Source: Candidatus Colimorpha enterica
Lineage (GTDB): Bacteria; Bacillota; Clostridia; Oscillospirales; CAG-272
Direction: 5' to 3'
Assembly (NCBI GenBank): GCA_000433515.1
Contig: FR891083.1
Coordinates: forward strand, 8,048 to 14,321
Length of the DNA stretch: 6,274 bases
Shown: piece by piece, positions 1-6,190 of the stretch
Numbering within the stretch: the stretch's first letter is position 1
Layout: each line of letters begins with the position of its first letter
The notes under the pieces: generated by a model
Database searches by the model: none
The model's input: only the letters and a program-made list of their open reading frames with translations
What the model was told of the DNA's origin: nothing
Made by a program: the position numbers and the translations under genes

Positions 1-1745
1 AATACGAATACGAGCCGCTCGCCGTCACACCGTGGTGGGCAAAGGCTCTTCCGACCGTTGCGGTCATGGTCGTGATCGCCCTGCTCTGGTTCTACATGAT
101 GAATCAGGCGGCAGGCGGCAAGGGCAGCAAGATTGCCTCGTTCGGAAAATCCCGTGCAAAGCTCGGAAGCGATGAAAAACGCAAGGTATACTTCAAGGAT
201 GTAGCAGGAGCCGACGAGGAAAAGGAAGAGCTCACCGAAATAGTCGATTTTCTCCGCACACCTGCCAAGTATACAAAGCTCGGAGCGCGTATCCCGCACG
301 GTGTTCTGCTCGTCGGCCCTCCCGGAACCGGAAAGACACTGCTTGCAAAGGCAGTCGCAGGTGAGTCGGGCGTCCCGTTCTATTCAATCTCCGGATCGGA
401 CTTTGTCGAAATGTACGTCGGCGTCGGAGCATCCCGTGTCCGCGATCTTTTTGACACCGCAAAGAAAAATCCCGCGAGCATTATTTTCATCGATGAGATC
501 GATGCCGTCGGAAGACATCGCGGCGCAGGTCTCGGCGGCGGTCACGACGAAAGAGAGCAGACGCTGAACCAGCTGCTCGTCGAAATGGACGGATTCGGCT
601 CCGGCGACGGAGTCATCGTAATGGCGGCTACAAACCGCCCCGATATCCTTGACCCCGCACTTCTCCGCCCCGGACGCTTTGACCGTCAGATCACGGTAAA
701 CTATCCTGATCTCAAGGGCAGAGAGGATATCCTCCATGTTCACGCCAAGGGAAAGCCCTTTGAAAACACCGTCGATTTCCACAAGGTAGCACAGACGACC
801 GTCGGCTTCACCGGAGCCGATCTTGCAAACCTTCTCAACGAGTCCGCCCTCCTTGCCGCAAGAAAGGGCAAAAACCTGATCGGTATGGACGAGATCGAGG
901 ACTCCTATATGAAGGTAATCATGGGTCCGAAGAAAAAGAGCAAGGTCAGAACAGAGCACGATAACCGTCTTACCGCTTTCCACGAAGCCGGTCATGCGAT
1001 CGCCGCTTATTTCAGCCCCGGAGCCGACCCGGTCAAGCACATTACTATCATCCCCGCCGGCAGTGCGGGAGGCGTCACTGTCATGGTGCCGGAGCGCGAC
1101 GTGACCTACAAGTCAAAGAATCAGATGTTTGACGATATCGTCGTCTCGCTCGGCGGACGCGTAGCCGAACAGCTGACGATGGAGGATATCTCAAGCGGCG
1201 CTTCTTCCGACATCCGTCAGGCAACAGCCGTTGCAAGAAACATGGTCATGAAGTACGGCATGAGCGACAGACTCGGTCCGATTCTCTACGGCTCGGAGCA
1301 TTCCTCCGATGAGGTGTTCCTCGGCAGAGATTTCAGCACCGGAAAGGACTATTCCGAAAAGACCGCTTCAGAAATCGATGACGAAATCAGAGCAATCATC
1401 GACCGCGCGTACAAGAGATGCTCGGAGATCCTTGAGGCTCACTCCGATAAGCTCCGCAAGCTGGCTGAGTACCTTGTCAAAGCAGAGTCGGTTGACGGCG
1501 ATCAGTTCAGGGCTCTCATGGAAGGCGATCCTTCTTTTGAGGAGCTTGACGCCATGGTTGCCGAGAAGAAGCGCAAGAGCGAAGAGGAAAACGAATCCCG
1601 CCGCAAGCGCGAGGAAGAGGAACGCAAAAAGCGCGAGGAGGAAAGAGCCAGACGCGACGCGGAGATGCACAACCGCAATGTTGACGGCATGAGCGCTTTC
1701 GGTCAGTTCCAGAACCGCGACGATCAGAACAACAAGCAGGGATAA
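1..1745 (+). CDS. ftsH: ATP-dependent zinc metalloprotease FtsH (5' end cut by window)
   Basis: Membrane-anchored AAA+ protease that unfolds and degrades membrane and short-lived cytosolic proteins as a hexamer. The frame is open to the window edge (codons in phase from position 3), so the first transmembrane helix and extracytoplasmic domain lie outside; about 580 codons are visible. Counting from the Met at 66, the hydrophobic stretch around it is the second membrane helix. Then come the AAA module with Walker A GPPGTGKT (residues 84-91), the pore loop FVEMYVGVGA (113-122), Walker B IIFIDEID (139-146) and the second region of homology with RPGRFDR arginine fingers (201-207). The zinc protease site HEAGH (306-310) has its probable third ligand Asp382 in SGASSD. 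The tail (about 499-535) is a Lys/Glu/Arg-rich probable coiled coil. Internal Met66 is not the true start, because upstream codons read as the usual pre-helix segment (PWWAKALP). Every catalytic motif is intact. Confidence 0.97.
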   Translation, partial: YEYEPLAVTPWWAKALPTVAVMVVIALLWFYMMNQAAGGKGSKIASFGKSRAKLGSDEKRKVYFKDVAGADEEKEELTEIVDFLRTPAKYTKLGARIPHGVLLVGPPGTGKTLLAKAVAGESGVPFYSISGSDFVEMYVGVGASRVRDLFDTAKKNPASIIFIDEIDAVGRHRGAGLGGGHDEREQTLNQLLVEMDGFGSGDGVIVMAATNRPDILDPALLRPGRFDRQITVNYPDLKGREDILHVHAKGKPFENTVDFHKVAQTTVGFTGADLANLLNESALLAARKGKNLIGMDEIEDSYMKVIMGPKKKSKVRTEHDNRLTAFHEAGHAIAAYFSPGADPVKHITIIPAGSAGGVTVMVPERDVTYKSKNQMFDDIVVSLGGRVAEQLTMEDISSGASSDIRQATAVARNMVMKYGMSDRLGPILYGSEHSSDEVFLGRDFSTGKDYSEKTASEIDDEIRAIIDRAYKRCSEILEAHSDKLRKLAEYLVKAESVDGDQFRALMEGDPSFEELDAMVAEKKRKSEEENESRRKREEEERKKREEERARRDAEMHNRNVDGMSAFGQFQNRDDQNNKQG

Positions 1746-1749
1746 GGTT

Positions 1750-1766
1750 TCCTGGCGCTGTCAGGA
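1750..1766 (+). other. Small stem-loop just after the ftsH stop
   Basis: TCCTG (1750-1754) pairs perfectly with CAGGA (1762-1766) across a 7-nt loop, beginning 4 nt after the ftsH stop codon. There is no U-tract. It is the first of three stem-loops stacked downstream of ftsH and may protect the mRNA 3' end; it could also be chance. Confidence 0.3.
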
Positions 1767-1770
1767 CCCG

Positions 1771-1800
1771 CTTAAAACCTTCTTAAAAGAAGGTTTTAAG
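1771..1800. repeat. Perfect 14-bp inverted repeat downstream of ftsH
   Basis: CTTAAAACCTTCTT (1771-1784) is the exact reverse complement of AAGAAGGTTTTAAG (1787-1800), with only AA between the arms. As RNA it would form a hairpin on either strand. The inner part, CCTTCTT/AAGAAGG followed by TTTTAAG, resembles a weak intrinsic terminator with its own A- and U-tracts, but the U run is short. It may be a bidirectional terminator, an mRNA-stabilising structure or a dispersed intergenic palindrome; copies elsewhere in the genome would favour the last. Confidence 0.7.
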
Positions 1801-1837
1801 AATTCCAAGAAATTTTGTAAAAAGAACATTAAATAAT

Positions 1838-1879
1838 GAATCGCTCCTCTGTCTTGACGGGGAGCGGTTTATTGTTTAT
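1838..1879 (+). terminator. Intrinsic terminator of the ftsH transcript
   Basis: AATCGCTCCTC (1839-1849) pairs with GGGGAGCGGTT (1859-1869), 11 bp including two G-U wobbles, with a 9-nt loop. It is followed by a T-rich tail, TTTATTGTTTAT. It lies about 95 nt after the ftsH stop and ahead of the promoter at 1962, so it separates the two transcription units. Confidence 0.7.
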
Positions 1880-1961
1880 GGGCATTTATCAGAGTATCAT
1901 ATGCACCGGCGGAATCTGCGTTTTTTATGCGTGTTTTAATCAAAAAAATACGATATTGATA

Positions 1962-1990
1962 TTGAAAAACCGAAGGAAATGTGGTATGAT
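1962..1990 (+). promoter_or_regulatory. Sigma-A-type promoter for the acetyltransferase gene
   Basis: TTGAAA (1962-1967) and TATGAT (1985-1990) are separated by exactly 17 bp. A TGG immediately before the -10 gives an extended -10 element. Each hexamer differs from consensus by one base (TTGACA, TATAAT). The predicted start near 1997 leaves a leader of about 47 nt before the GTG at 2044. Confidence 0.75.
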
Positions 1991-1998
1991 ATTAAGGC

Positions 1999-2029
1999 TG
2001 TCCGCACAGGCGGCGGCAACTACCGGACA
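1999..2029 (+). other. 5' UTR stem-loop of the acetyltransferase mRNA
   Basis: TGTCCG (1999-2004) pairs perfectly with CGGACA (2024-2029) around a 19-nt GC-rich loop, located at the predicted RNA 5' end and about 15 nt before the start codon. It may stabilise the transcript or modulate initiation. Six pairs and a large loop make it only moderately convincing. Confidence 0.35.
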
Positions 2030-2043
2030 TACAAAAAAAGTGA

Positions 2044-2709
2044 GTGAACCAATTGACTACCGACCGGCTTTACCCTGTTACAAAAAAAGATTTTCCGGGG
2101 CTTGAGAAGCTGCTTACCGAGTGCTTCCGCGACGACCCGCTCTACCGCACGCTGATACCCGACCCGGTGATGCGCGAAAAGATACTGCCGGTACTGTTCA
2201 GGTGTGACCTTGAGGAATTCAGGCATTCATGCGAGATATATGCCGACTCGCCGGAGCTTAACGGACTGATCCTCGTCTCCGACGAGGACGAGCCGTACAA
2301 CGCAGTCAGATACTGGTTTGATGAGGTGCTGGCAGAGCTTAAAACCGACGGCTATCTGCTTATGGAAGACCCGTCGCTTATGCTTATCCGGAACTTTTCA
2401 AAGGGACGCGAATATTTAAGCTCCGAATGGACGGATGAGCTGAACTGCGACAAAAGGATACATATTATCTATCTCGCGGTGAAACCGTCCATGCGCCATC
2501 ACGGCATTACCGACCGGCTTTTAGGTGCCGTGACCGAATATGCCGATGCGCACGGGCTTATGCTCTCTCTCGAAACGCACAATCCGGCAAACGTTGATAT
2601 GTACCGGCATTTCGGCTACGGTGTTTACAGAGTTATAGAGAGAATTCCGGGTTTGTGCCAGTACTGTATGGTGCGGTATCCGGATAATTCTCACGGCGTT
2701 CCGCAATGA
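2044..2709 (+). CDS. GNAT-family N-acetyltransferase, substrate unknown
   Basis: A predicted cytosolic acetyl-CoA-dependent acetyltransferase of 221 residues. The C-terminal third carries the GNAT fold signature. Strand beta4 and motif A are IIYLAVKPSMRHHGITDRLL (141-160), where Arg151-x-x-Gly154 is the degenerate acyl-CoA pyrophosphate loop. Motif B is at about 175-193 (LETHN, then Asn183 and MYRHFGYGVY), the usual 'N...YxxxGF'-like ending. The N-terminal half is longer than in minimal GNATs and has no motif I can tie to a substrate. No ATG lies near the start. GTG at 2044 directly follows an in-frame TGA (2041), and TTG at 2053 is the alternative, with only a weak AGTGAG-like ribosome site upstream. 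It has its own promoter (1962-1990) and no obvious partner genes; I see no clear terminator after it. The family call is firm, the substrate (small molecule or protein N-terminus) is open. Confidence 0.88.
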   Translation: MNQLTTDRLYPVTKKDFPGLEKLLTECFRDDPLYRTLIPDPVMREKILPVLFRCDLEEFRHSCEIYADSPELNGLILVSDEDEPYNAVRYWFDEVLAELKTDGYLLMEDPSLMLIRNFSKGREYLSSEWTDELNCDKRIHIIYLAVKPSMRHHGITDRLLGAVTEYADAHGLMLSLETHNPANVDMYRHFGYGVYRVIERIPGLCQYCMVRYPDNSHGVPQ

Positions 2710-2747
2710 CACGTGTTCTGCACCTGCTTACCTTTTTATTTTTAAAA

Positions 2748-2763
2748 GAATTGTAAACAATTC
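2748..2763. promoter_or_regulatory. Perfect 7-2-7 dyad upstream of the ppdK promoter (candidate operator)
   Basis: GAATTGT (2748-2754) is the exact reverse complement of ACAATTC (2757-2763), with AA between. It sits about 10 bp upstream of the likely -35 region of ppdK, a typical position for an activator or repressor site. No U-tract follows, so it is not a good terminator for the preceding gene. I cannot match it to a named regulator; it is not a good CcpA cre or Rex site by eye. Confidence 0.45.
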
Positions 2764-2772
2764 AGAAAACAG

Positions 2773-2801
2773 TGGCTTTTAAAAAAAAAGTATGGTAAAA
2801 T
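2773..2801 (+). promoter_or_regulatory. Extended -10 promoter of ppdK
   Basis: TAAAAT (2796-2801) preceded by TGG forms an extended -10 box. The best -35 at 17-bp spacing is a poor TGGCTT (2773-2778), so recognition would lean on the extended -10 and the A9 tract in the spacer. A start near 2808 gives a leader of about 44 nt. Confidence 0.55.
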
Positions 2802-2851
2802 GTAGGTTGGACAAAATTAGATTTGAATTTTATTTGGAGGATGTTCAAACT

Positions 2852-5485
2852 ATGGCAAAAAAGTATTGCTATCTTTTCACCGAAGGCAACGCTGATATGC
2901 GCGAGCTTCTCGGCGGTAAAGGCGCAAACCTTGCAGAGATGACCAACATCGGTCTTCCCGTTCCGCAGGGCTTCACGATCTCTACCGAGGCGTGCACTCA
3001 GTATTATGAGGACGGCAAACAGATCAATCCCGAGATCATGGCAGAGATCATGGAATACATCGAAAAGATGGAGAAGATCACCGGAAAGAAGTTCGGCGAT
3101 CATGAGAATCCCCTTCTCGTTTCCGTCCGTTCCGGTGCAAGAGCTTCCATGCCGGGTATGATGGACACAATTCTCAACCTCGGTCTCAACGAAGAAGTCG
3201 TTGCGGTCATCGCTGAGAAGTCCGGCAACCCCAGATGGGCATGGGACTGCTACAGAAGATTTATTCAGATGTACTCCGACGTCGTCATGGAGGTCGGAAA
3301 GAAGTACTTCGAGCAGCTCATCGATAAGATGAAGGAAGAAAAGGGCGTCAAGCTCGATATCGAGCTCGGCGCAGATGACCTCAGGACTCTTGCGGGTCAG
3401 TTCAAGGCAGAGTACAAAGCAAAAATCGGCTCCGATTTCCCGACCGATCCGAAAGAACAGCTCATGGGTGCCATCAAGGCAGTTTTCCGTTCCTGGGACA
3501 ACCCCCGTGCGAACGTTTACCGCCGCGACAACGACATCCCGTACAGCTGGGGCACTGCCGTCAACGTTCAGATGATGGCATTCGGAAACATGGGCGACGA
3601 CTGCGGCACCGGCGTTGCATTCACACGTGACCCGGCAACCGGTAAGAACGGACTCTTCGGCGAGTTCCTTACCAACGCACAGGGTGAGGACGTCGTTGCG
3701 GGTGTCCGTACTCCCATGCACATCTCCGAGATGGAAACCAAGTTCCCGGAGGCTTTCGCTCAGTTCAAGGAAGTCTGCAAGACCCTTGAAAATCACTATC
3801 GCGATATGCAGGATATGGAGTTCACCGTCGAGCACGGCAAGCTCTATATGCTTCAGACCAGAAACGGCAAGCGCACCGCTCAGGCCGCTCTCAAGATCGC
3901 CTGCGACCTCGTTGACGAGGGCATGAGAACTCCCGAAGAGGCTGTCCTCATGATCGACCCGCGTAACCTCGATACCCTTCTCCACCCGCAGTTCGACGCC
4001 AAGGCGCTCAAGGCTGCAACTCCTCTCGGAAAGGGTCTCGGTGCTTCCCCCGGAGCTGCCTGCGGTCAGATCGTCTTCTCCGCAGAAGATGCCGAGGCAT
4101 GGAAGAAGGCTGGCAAGAAGGTAATTCTCGTCCGTCTTGAGACCTCTCCCGAGGACATCACCGGTATGAAGGCTTCTCAGGGCATCCTCACCGTCCGCGG
4201 CGGTATGACCTCTCATGCAGCCGTTGTCGCACGCGGAATGGGAACCTGCTGCGTTTCCGGATGCGGCGACATCGCTATGGACGAGGAGAACAAGAAGTTC
4301 ACTCTCGCCGGCAGAACCTTCCACGAGGGCGATGTCATCTCCATCGACGGCTCCACCGGTAACATCTACGGCGAAGCTATCCCGACTGTTGACGCAAAGG
4401 TCGAGGGCGAATTCGGACGCATTATGGGCTGGGCTGACCAGTTCAGAAAGCTTCAGGTACGCACCAATGCCGACACTCCCCGCGATGCAAAGAAGGCTCG
4501 TGAGCTCGGCGCCGAGGGTATCGGTCTGTGCCGCACTGAGCATATGTTCTTCGAGGCTGACAGAATCGCCGCTTTCCGCGAGATGATCTGCTCCGACACC
4601 GTCGAAGAGAGAGAGGCTGCTCTTGACAAGATCCTGCCCTATCAGCAGGGCGACTTTGAGGCTCTTTACGAGGCTCTCGAGGGCACTCCCGTAACCATCC
4701 GCTTCCTTGATCCCCCGCTCCACGAGTTCGTTCCGACCGAGGAGAAGGACATCGAAGCTCTCGCCGCTGCACAGGGCAAGAGCGTTGAAGCCATCAAGAA
4801 TATCATCACTTCCCTTCACGAGTTCAACCCGATGATGGGTCACCGCGGCTGCCGTCTCACCGTTACCTATCCTGAGATTGCAAAGATGCAGACAAGAGCT
4901 GTCATCCGCGCCGCTATAAATGTTCAGAAGAAGCACCCCGACTGGAAGGTCGTTCCCGAGATCATGATCCCGCTCGTCGGAGAGGCTAAGGAGCTTAAGT
5001 TCGTAAAGAACATCGTTGTCGCTGTCGCCGACGAGGAGATCGCGAATGCAGGTGTCTCCCTCAAGTATGAGGTCGGTACCATGATCGAGATCCCGCGTGC
5101 CTGCCTCACCGCTGACGAGATCGCAAAGGAAGCAGAGTTCTTCTGCTTCGGCACCAATGACCTTACTCAGATGACCTTCGGATTCTCCCGTGACGACGCA
5201 GGAAAGTTCCTCGGCGCTTACTATGACCGCAAGATCTATGAGAATGATCCTTTCGCCAAGCTCGACCAGGACGGCGTCGGCAAGCTCATGCAGATGGCTG
5301 TCAAGCTCGGAAAGGCAACCCGCCCCGATATGCACCTCGGCATCTGCGGAGAACACGGCGGCGACCCGTCATCCGTTGAGTTCTGCCATAAGCTCGGACT
5401 CACATACGTCTCCTGCTCGCCCTTCCGTGTGCCGATAGCACGTCTTGCCGCTGCACAGGCAGCTATCAAAAGTGGGGAGGACTAA
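2852..5485 (+). CDS. ppdK: Pyruvate, phosphate dikinase (complete, 877 aa)
   Basis: Cytosolic enzyme interconverting ATP + phosphate + pyruvate and AMP + PPi + PEP; in anaerobic Firmicutes it can run toward pyruvate as a PPi-based glycolytic step or toward PEP for gluconeogenesis. The N-terminal ATP-grasp nucleotide domain contains GGKGANLAEM (21-30), SVRSGARASMPGMMDT (91-106) and the Glu323/Gln335/Arg337 region. The swivelling phosphohistidine domain carries TVRGGMTSHAAVVARGMG with catalytic His455 and neighbouring Thr453. The C-terminal PEP/pyruvate barrel has Arg561 (GLCRTEHMF), Arg617 (TIRFLDPP), MIEIPRA with Glu746, FGTNDLTQ (Asn769, Asp770) and the general-acid Cys832 in ICGEHGG. The numbering nearly coincides with the C. 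symbiosum enzyme. The frame is open upstream to an ATG at 2792, but 2852 is preferred because GGAGG (2836-2840) lies 11 nt before it and MAKKYCYLF is the usual family N-terminus. No regulatory-protein (PDRP) gene is nearby. Confidence 0.97.
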   Translation: MAKKYCYLFTEGNADMRELLGGKGANLAEMTNIGLPVPQGFTISTEACTQYYEDGKQINPEIMAEIMEYIEKMEKITGKKFGDHENPLLVSVRSGARASMPGMMDTILNLGLNEEVVAVIAEKSGNPRWAWDCYRRFIQMYSDVVMEVGKKYFEQLIDKMKEEKGVKLDIELGADDLRTLAGQFKAEYKAKIGSDFPTDPKEQLMGAIKAVFRSWDNPRANVYRRDNDIPYSWGTAVNVQMMAFGNMGDDCGTGVAFTRDPATGKNGLFGEFLTNAQGEDVVAGVRTPMHISEMETKFPEAFAQFKEVCKTLENHYRDMQDMEFTVEHGKLYMLQTRNGKRTAQAALKIACDLVDEGMRTPEEAVLMIDPRNLDTLLHPQFDAKALKAATPLGKGLGASPGAACGQIVFSAEDAEAWKKAGKKVILVRLETSPEDITGMKASQGILTVRGGMTSHAAVVARGMGTCCVSGCGDIAMDEENKKFTLAGRTFHEGDVISIDGSTGNIYGEAIPTVDAKVEGEFGRIMGWADQFRKLQVRTNADTPRDAKKARELGAEGIGLCRTEHMFFEADRIAAFREMICSDTVEEREAALDKILPYQQGDFEALYEALEGTPVTIRFLDPPLHEFVPTEEKDIEALAAAQGKSVEAIKNIITSLHEFNPMMGHRGCRLTVTYPEIAKMQTRAVIRAAINVQKKHPDWKVVPEIMIPLVGEAKELKFVKNIVVAVADEEIANAGVSLKYEVGTMIEIPRACLTADEIAKEAEFFCFGTNDLTQMTFGFSRDDAGKFLGAYYDRKIYENDPFAKLDQDGVGKLMQMAVKLGKATRPDMHLGICGEHGGDPSSVEFCHKLGLTYVSCSPFRVPIARLAAAQAAIKSGED

Positions 5486-5600
5486 TCTATACGATCAATT
5501 CCAGATTGGTTTCGACCAAGCTGAAGCGTATAGAAAGTCAGTCGGTCAGTATCTGCGGAAAAACCAATGGGATAACGTGACTGTCGAAGTCTTTATCTAA
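5472..5600 (+). CDS. Orphan 42-codon reading frame overlapping the ppdK end (small gene or 3' remnant)
   Basis: In the frame +1 from ppdK, GTG 5472 opens 42 codons ending in TAA at 5598-5600, just 8 nt before a strong terminator. The translation is protein-like, with an amphipathic stretch (FDQAEAYRKSVGQYLRKNQW) and a beta-like end NVTVEVFI. The frame is open from 5439. The strong GGGGAGG at 5474-5480 has no ATG, GTG or TTG at correct spacing in this frame. GTG 5472 lies at that motif's edge and lacks a good ribosome site of its own. Three of its five Gln codons are CAA, whereas every ppdK Gln codon I read is CAG, suggesting a different origin. It could be the C-terminal end of a mobile-element gene separated from its start by integration, a translationally coupled microprotein, or a chance frame. 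I do not recognise the sequence. Confidence 0.35.
   Translation: MGRTNLYDQFQIGFDQAEAYRKSVGQYLRKNQWDNVTVEVFI
5486..5534. repeat. 8-bp inverted repeat with nested UUCG hairpin after the ppdK stop
   Basis: TCTATACG (5486-5493) is the exact reverse complement of CGTATAGA (5527-5534). Between them TTGGT (5506-5510) and ACCAA (5515-5519) form a second perfect stem closed by TTCG. The outer repeat begins at the base after the ppdK TAA. It has no U-tract, so it is not a terminator. Possible roles are a recombinase-associated site at the element boundary or an mRNA 3'-end structure. Confidence 0.55.
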
Positions 5601-5608
5601 CACAACCA

Positions 5609-5647
5609 GCAGGCATATTACTGAAAAGTAGTATGCCTGCTTTTTTT
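5609..5647 (+). terminator. Strong intrinsic terminator after ppdK
   Basis: GCAGGCATATTACT (5609-5622) pairs over 14 bp, with one U-G wobble, with AGTAGTATGCCTGC (5627-5640). The loop is GAAA, and seven T follow directly. It would end ppdK transcription; if the region belongs to the element, it would end whatever enters across the junction of the circular form. Confidence 0.93.
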
Positions 5648-5676
5648 ATTTCCTTTTATTATATATATCATTTCAT

Positions 5677-5717
5677 GCCGTCTGTTCAGTAGCGAGCAGG
5701 CGGCTTTTTGTTTTTTT
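5677..5717 (+). terminator. Second tandem intrinsic terminator
   Basis: GCCGTCTG (5677-5684) pairs with CAGGCGGC (5697-5704), 8 bp with one U-G wobble and a 12-nt loop. A run of 12 T interrupted by one G follows (5705-5717). It lies only 29 bp after the first terminator's T-run and just upstream of the leader promoter, so the two together insulate the following operon from ppdK read-through. Confidence 0.85.
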
Positions 5718-5725
5718 CAAAATTT

Positions 5726-5731
5726 TATAAT
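5726..5731 (+). promoter_or_regulatory. Consensus -10 box for the parA leader transcript
   Basis: A perfect TATAAT lies in a very AT-rich stretch (5705-5740). No good TTGACA is found 16-18 bp upstream, where the terminator T-run lies, so promoter strength is uncertain. A start near 5738 would include the hairpin and boxA-like element in the RNA. Confidence 0.5.
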
Positions 5732-5777
5732 TTTTTTTGAAAACCACCCCGCCAAAATGCCTTTCCCACTGGGAATA

Positions 5778-5818
5778 AGTGAGGGGTCTCTTCCTAATGT
5801 GGAAGAAGACGCTTCACT
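5778..5818 (+). promoter_or_regulatory. Long leader hairpin directly 5' of the boxA-like element
   Basis: Positions 5778-5794 pair with 5801-5818 in 16 base pairs, interrupted only by one G-G mismatch (5785/5811) and one bulged A (5806), around the loop TAATGT. It lacks a U-tract, so it is not a terminator. Its place immediately before the boxA-like sequence recalls the hairpin-plus-boxA layout of rRNA antitermination leaders. Confidence 0.6.
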
Positions 5819-5837
5819 GTTCCTTGAAAATTGAATA
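5818..5837 (+). promoter_or_regulatory. boxA-like antitermination element
   Basis: TGTTCCTTGAAAATTGAATA closely resembles the TGTTCTTTGAAAACT-type boxA motif found in Firmicute rRNA leaders and spacers, where NusB and S10 load the antitermination complex. Here it lies about 80 nt into the predicted parA leader and no rRNA gene follows. That suggests it equips a long mobile-element operon with processive antitermination. Resemblance is by eye. Confidence 0.45.
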
Positions 5838-6182
5838 TCAGATCTTCGAGTACGTTACTTGTATAGAAGAGCCATGATGGTGGGTACGCCACGACCTCTG
5901 AATTATCAGAGTGAGCAGTAAGCCTCCACCACAAGTGTCGGACTGCCTCCGACATGGCGACGACTCATACAACCATAATGATACTTCCCTATGGGGCTGG
6001 CGGAGTACCCGGCAGAGGTGAGATTCCTATGAGACCGTTTAGCAGACGGTTGCTTGAAGATTTCCCATAGACTACCGAGTCATGCAGGGGTGTCGAGGAC
6101 AAATACTGCATTTAACCAAACGCATCGGTAATGCTGTGCATTTTGCGGGAGGAGTACATAGCAGTTTGCTATGAATAATCTG

Positions 6183-6190
6183 AAAGGAGG
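6183..6190 (+). promoter_or_regulatory. Ribosome binding site of parA
   Basis: AAAGGAGG ends 7 nt before the ATG at 6198 and fixes that start over the in-frame ATG at 6171. The latter lies inside the right arm of hairpin 6157-6173 and is 16 nt after a second SD-like GGGAGGAG (6147-6154). Confidence 0.85.

Noticed and set aside
384..1040. 218-codon minus-strand frame inside ftsH
   Set aside because: Antisense shadow of the AAA domain coding sequence, with no domain resemblance and no promoter or ribosome site.
1836..2105. 89-codon plus-strand frame between ftsH and the acetyltransferase
   Set aside because: Its ATG lies at the base of the ftsH terminator hairpin, it runs through the next promoter and into the acetyltransferase gene, and it has no ribosome site.
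2792..2851. Upstream ATG adding 20 residues to PPDK
   Set aside because: This ATG overlaps the -10 promoter region, and the extension (MVKCRLDKIR...) does not belong to the family; the ATG at 2852 has GGAGG and the family N-terminus.
2762..5356. 864-codon open frame on the minus strand opposite ppdK
   Set aside because: It is a mirror of ppdK codon bias: the antisense frame lacks stops because ppdK avoids TTA, CTA and TCA codons in the relevant phase. The translation has no recognisable domain and the plus-strand frame is an unmistakable enzyme.
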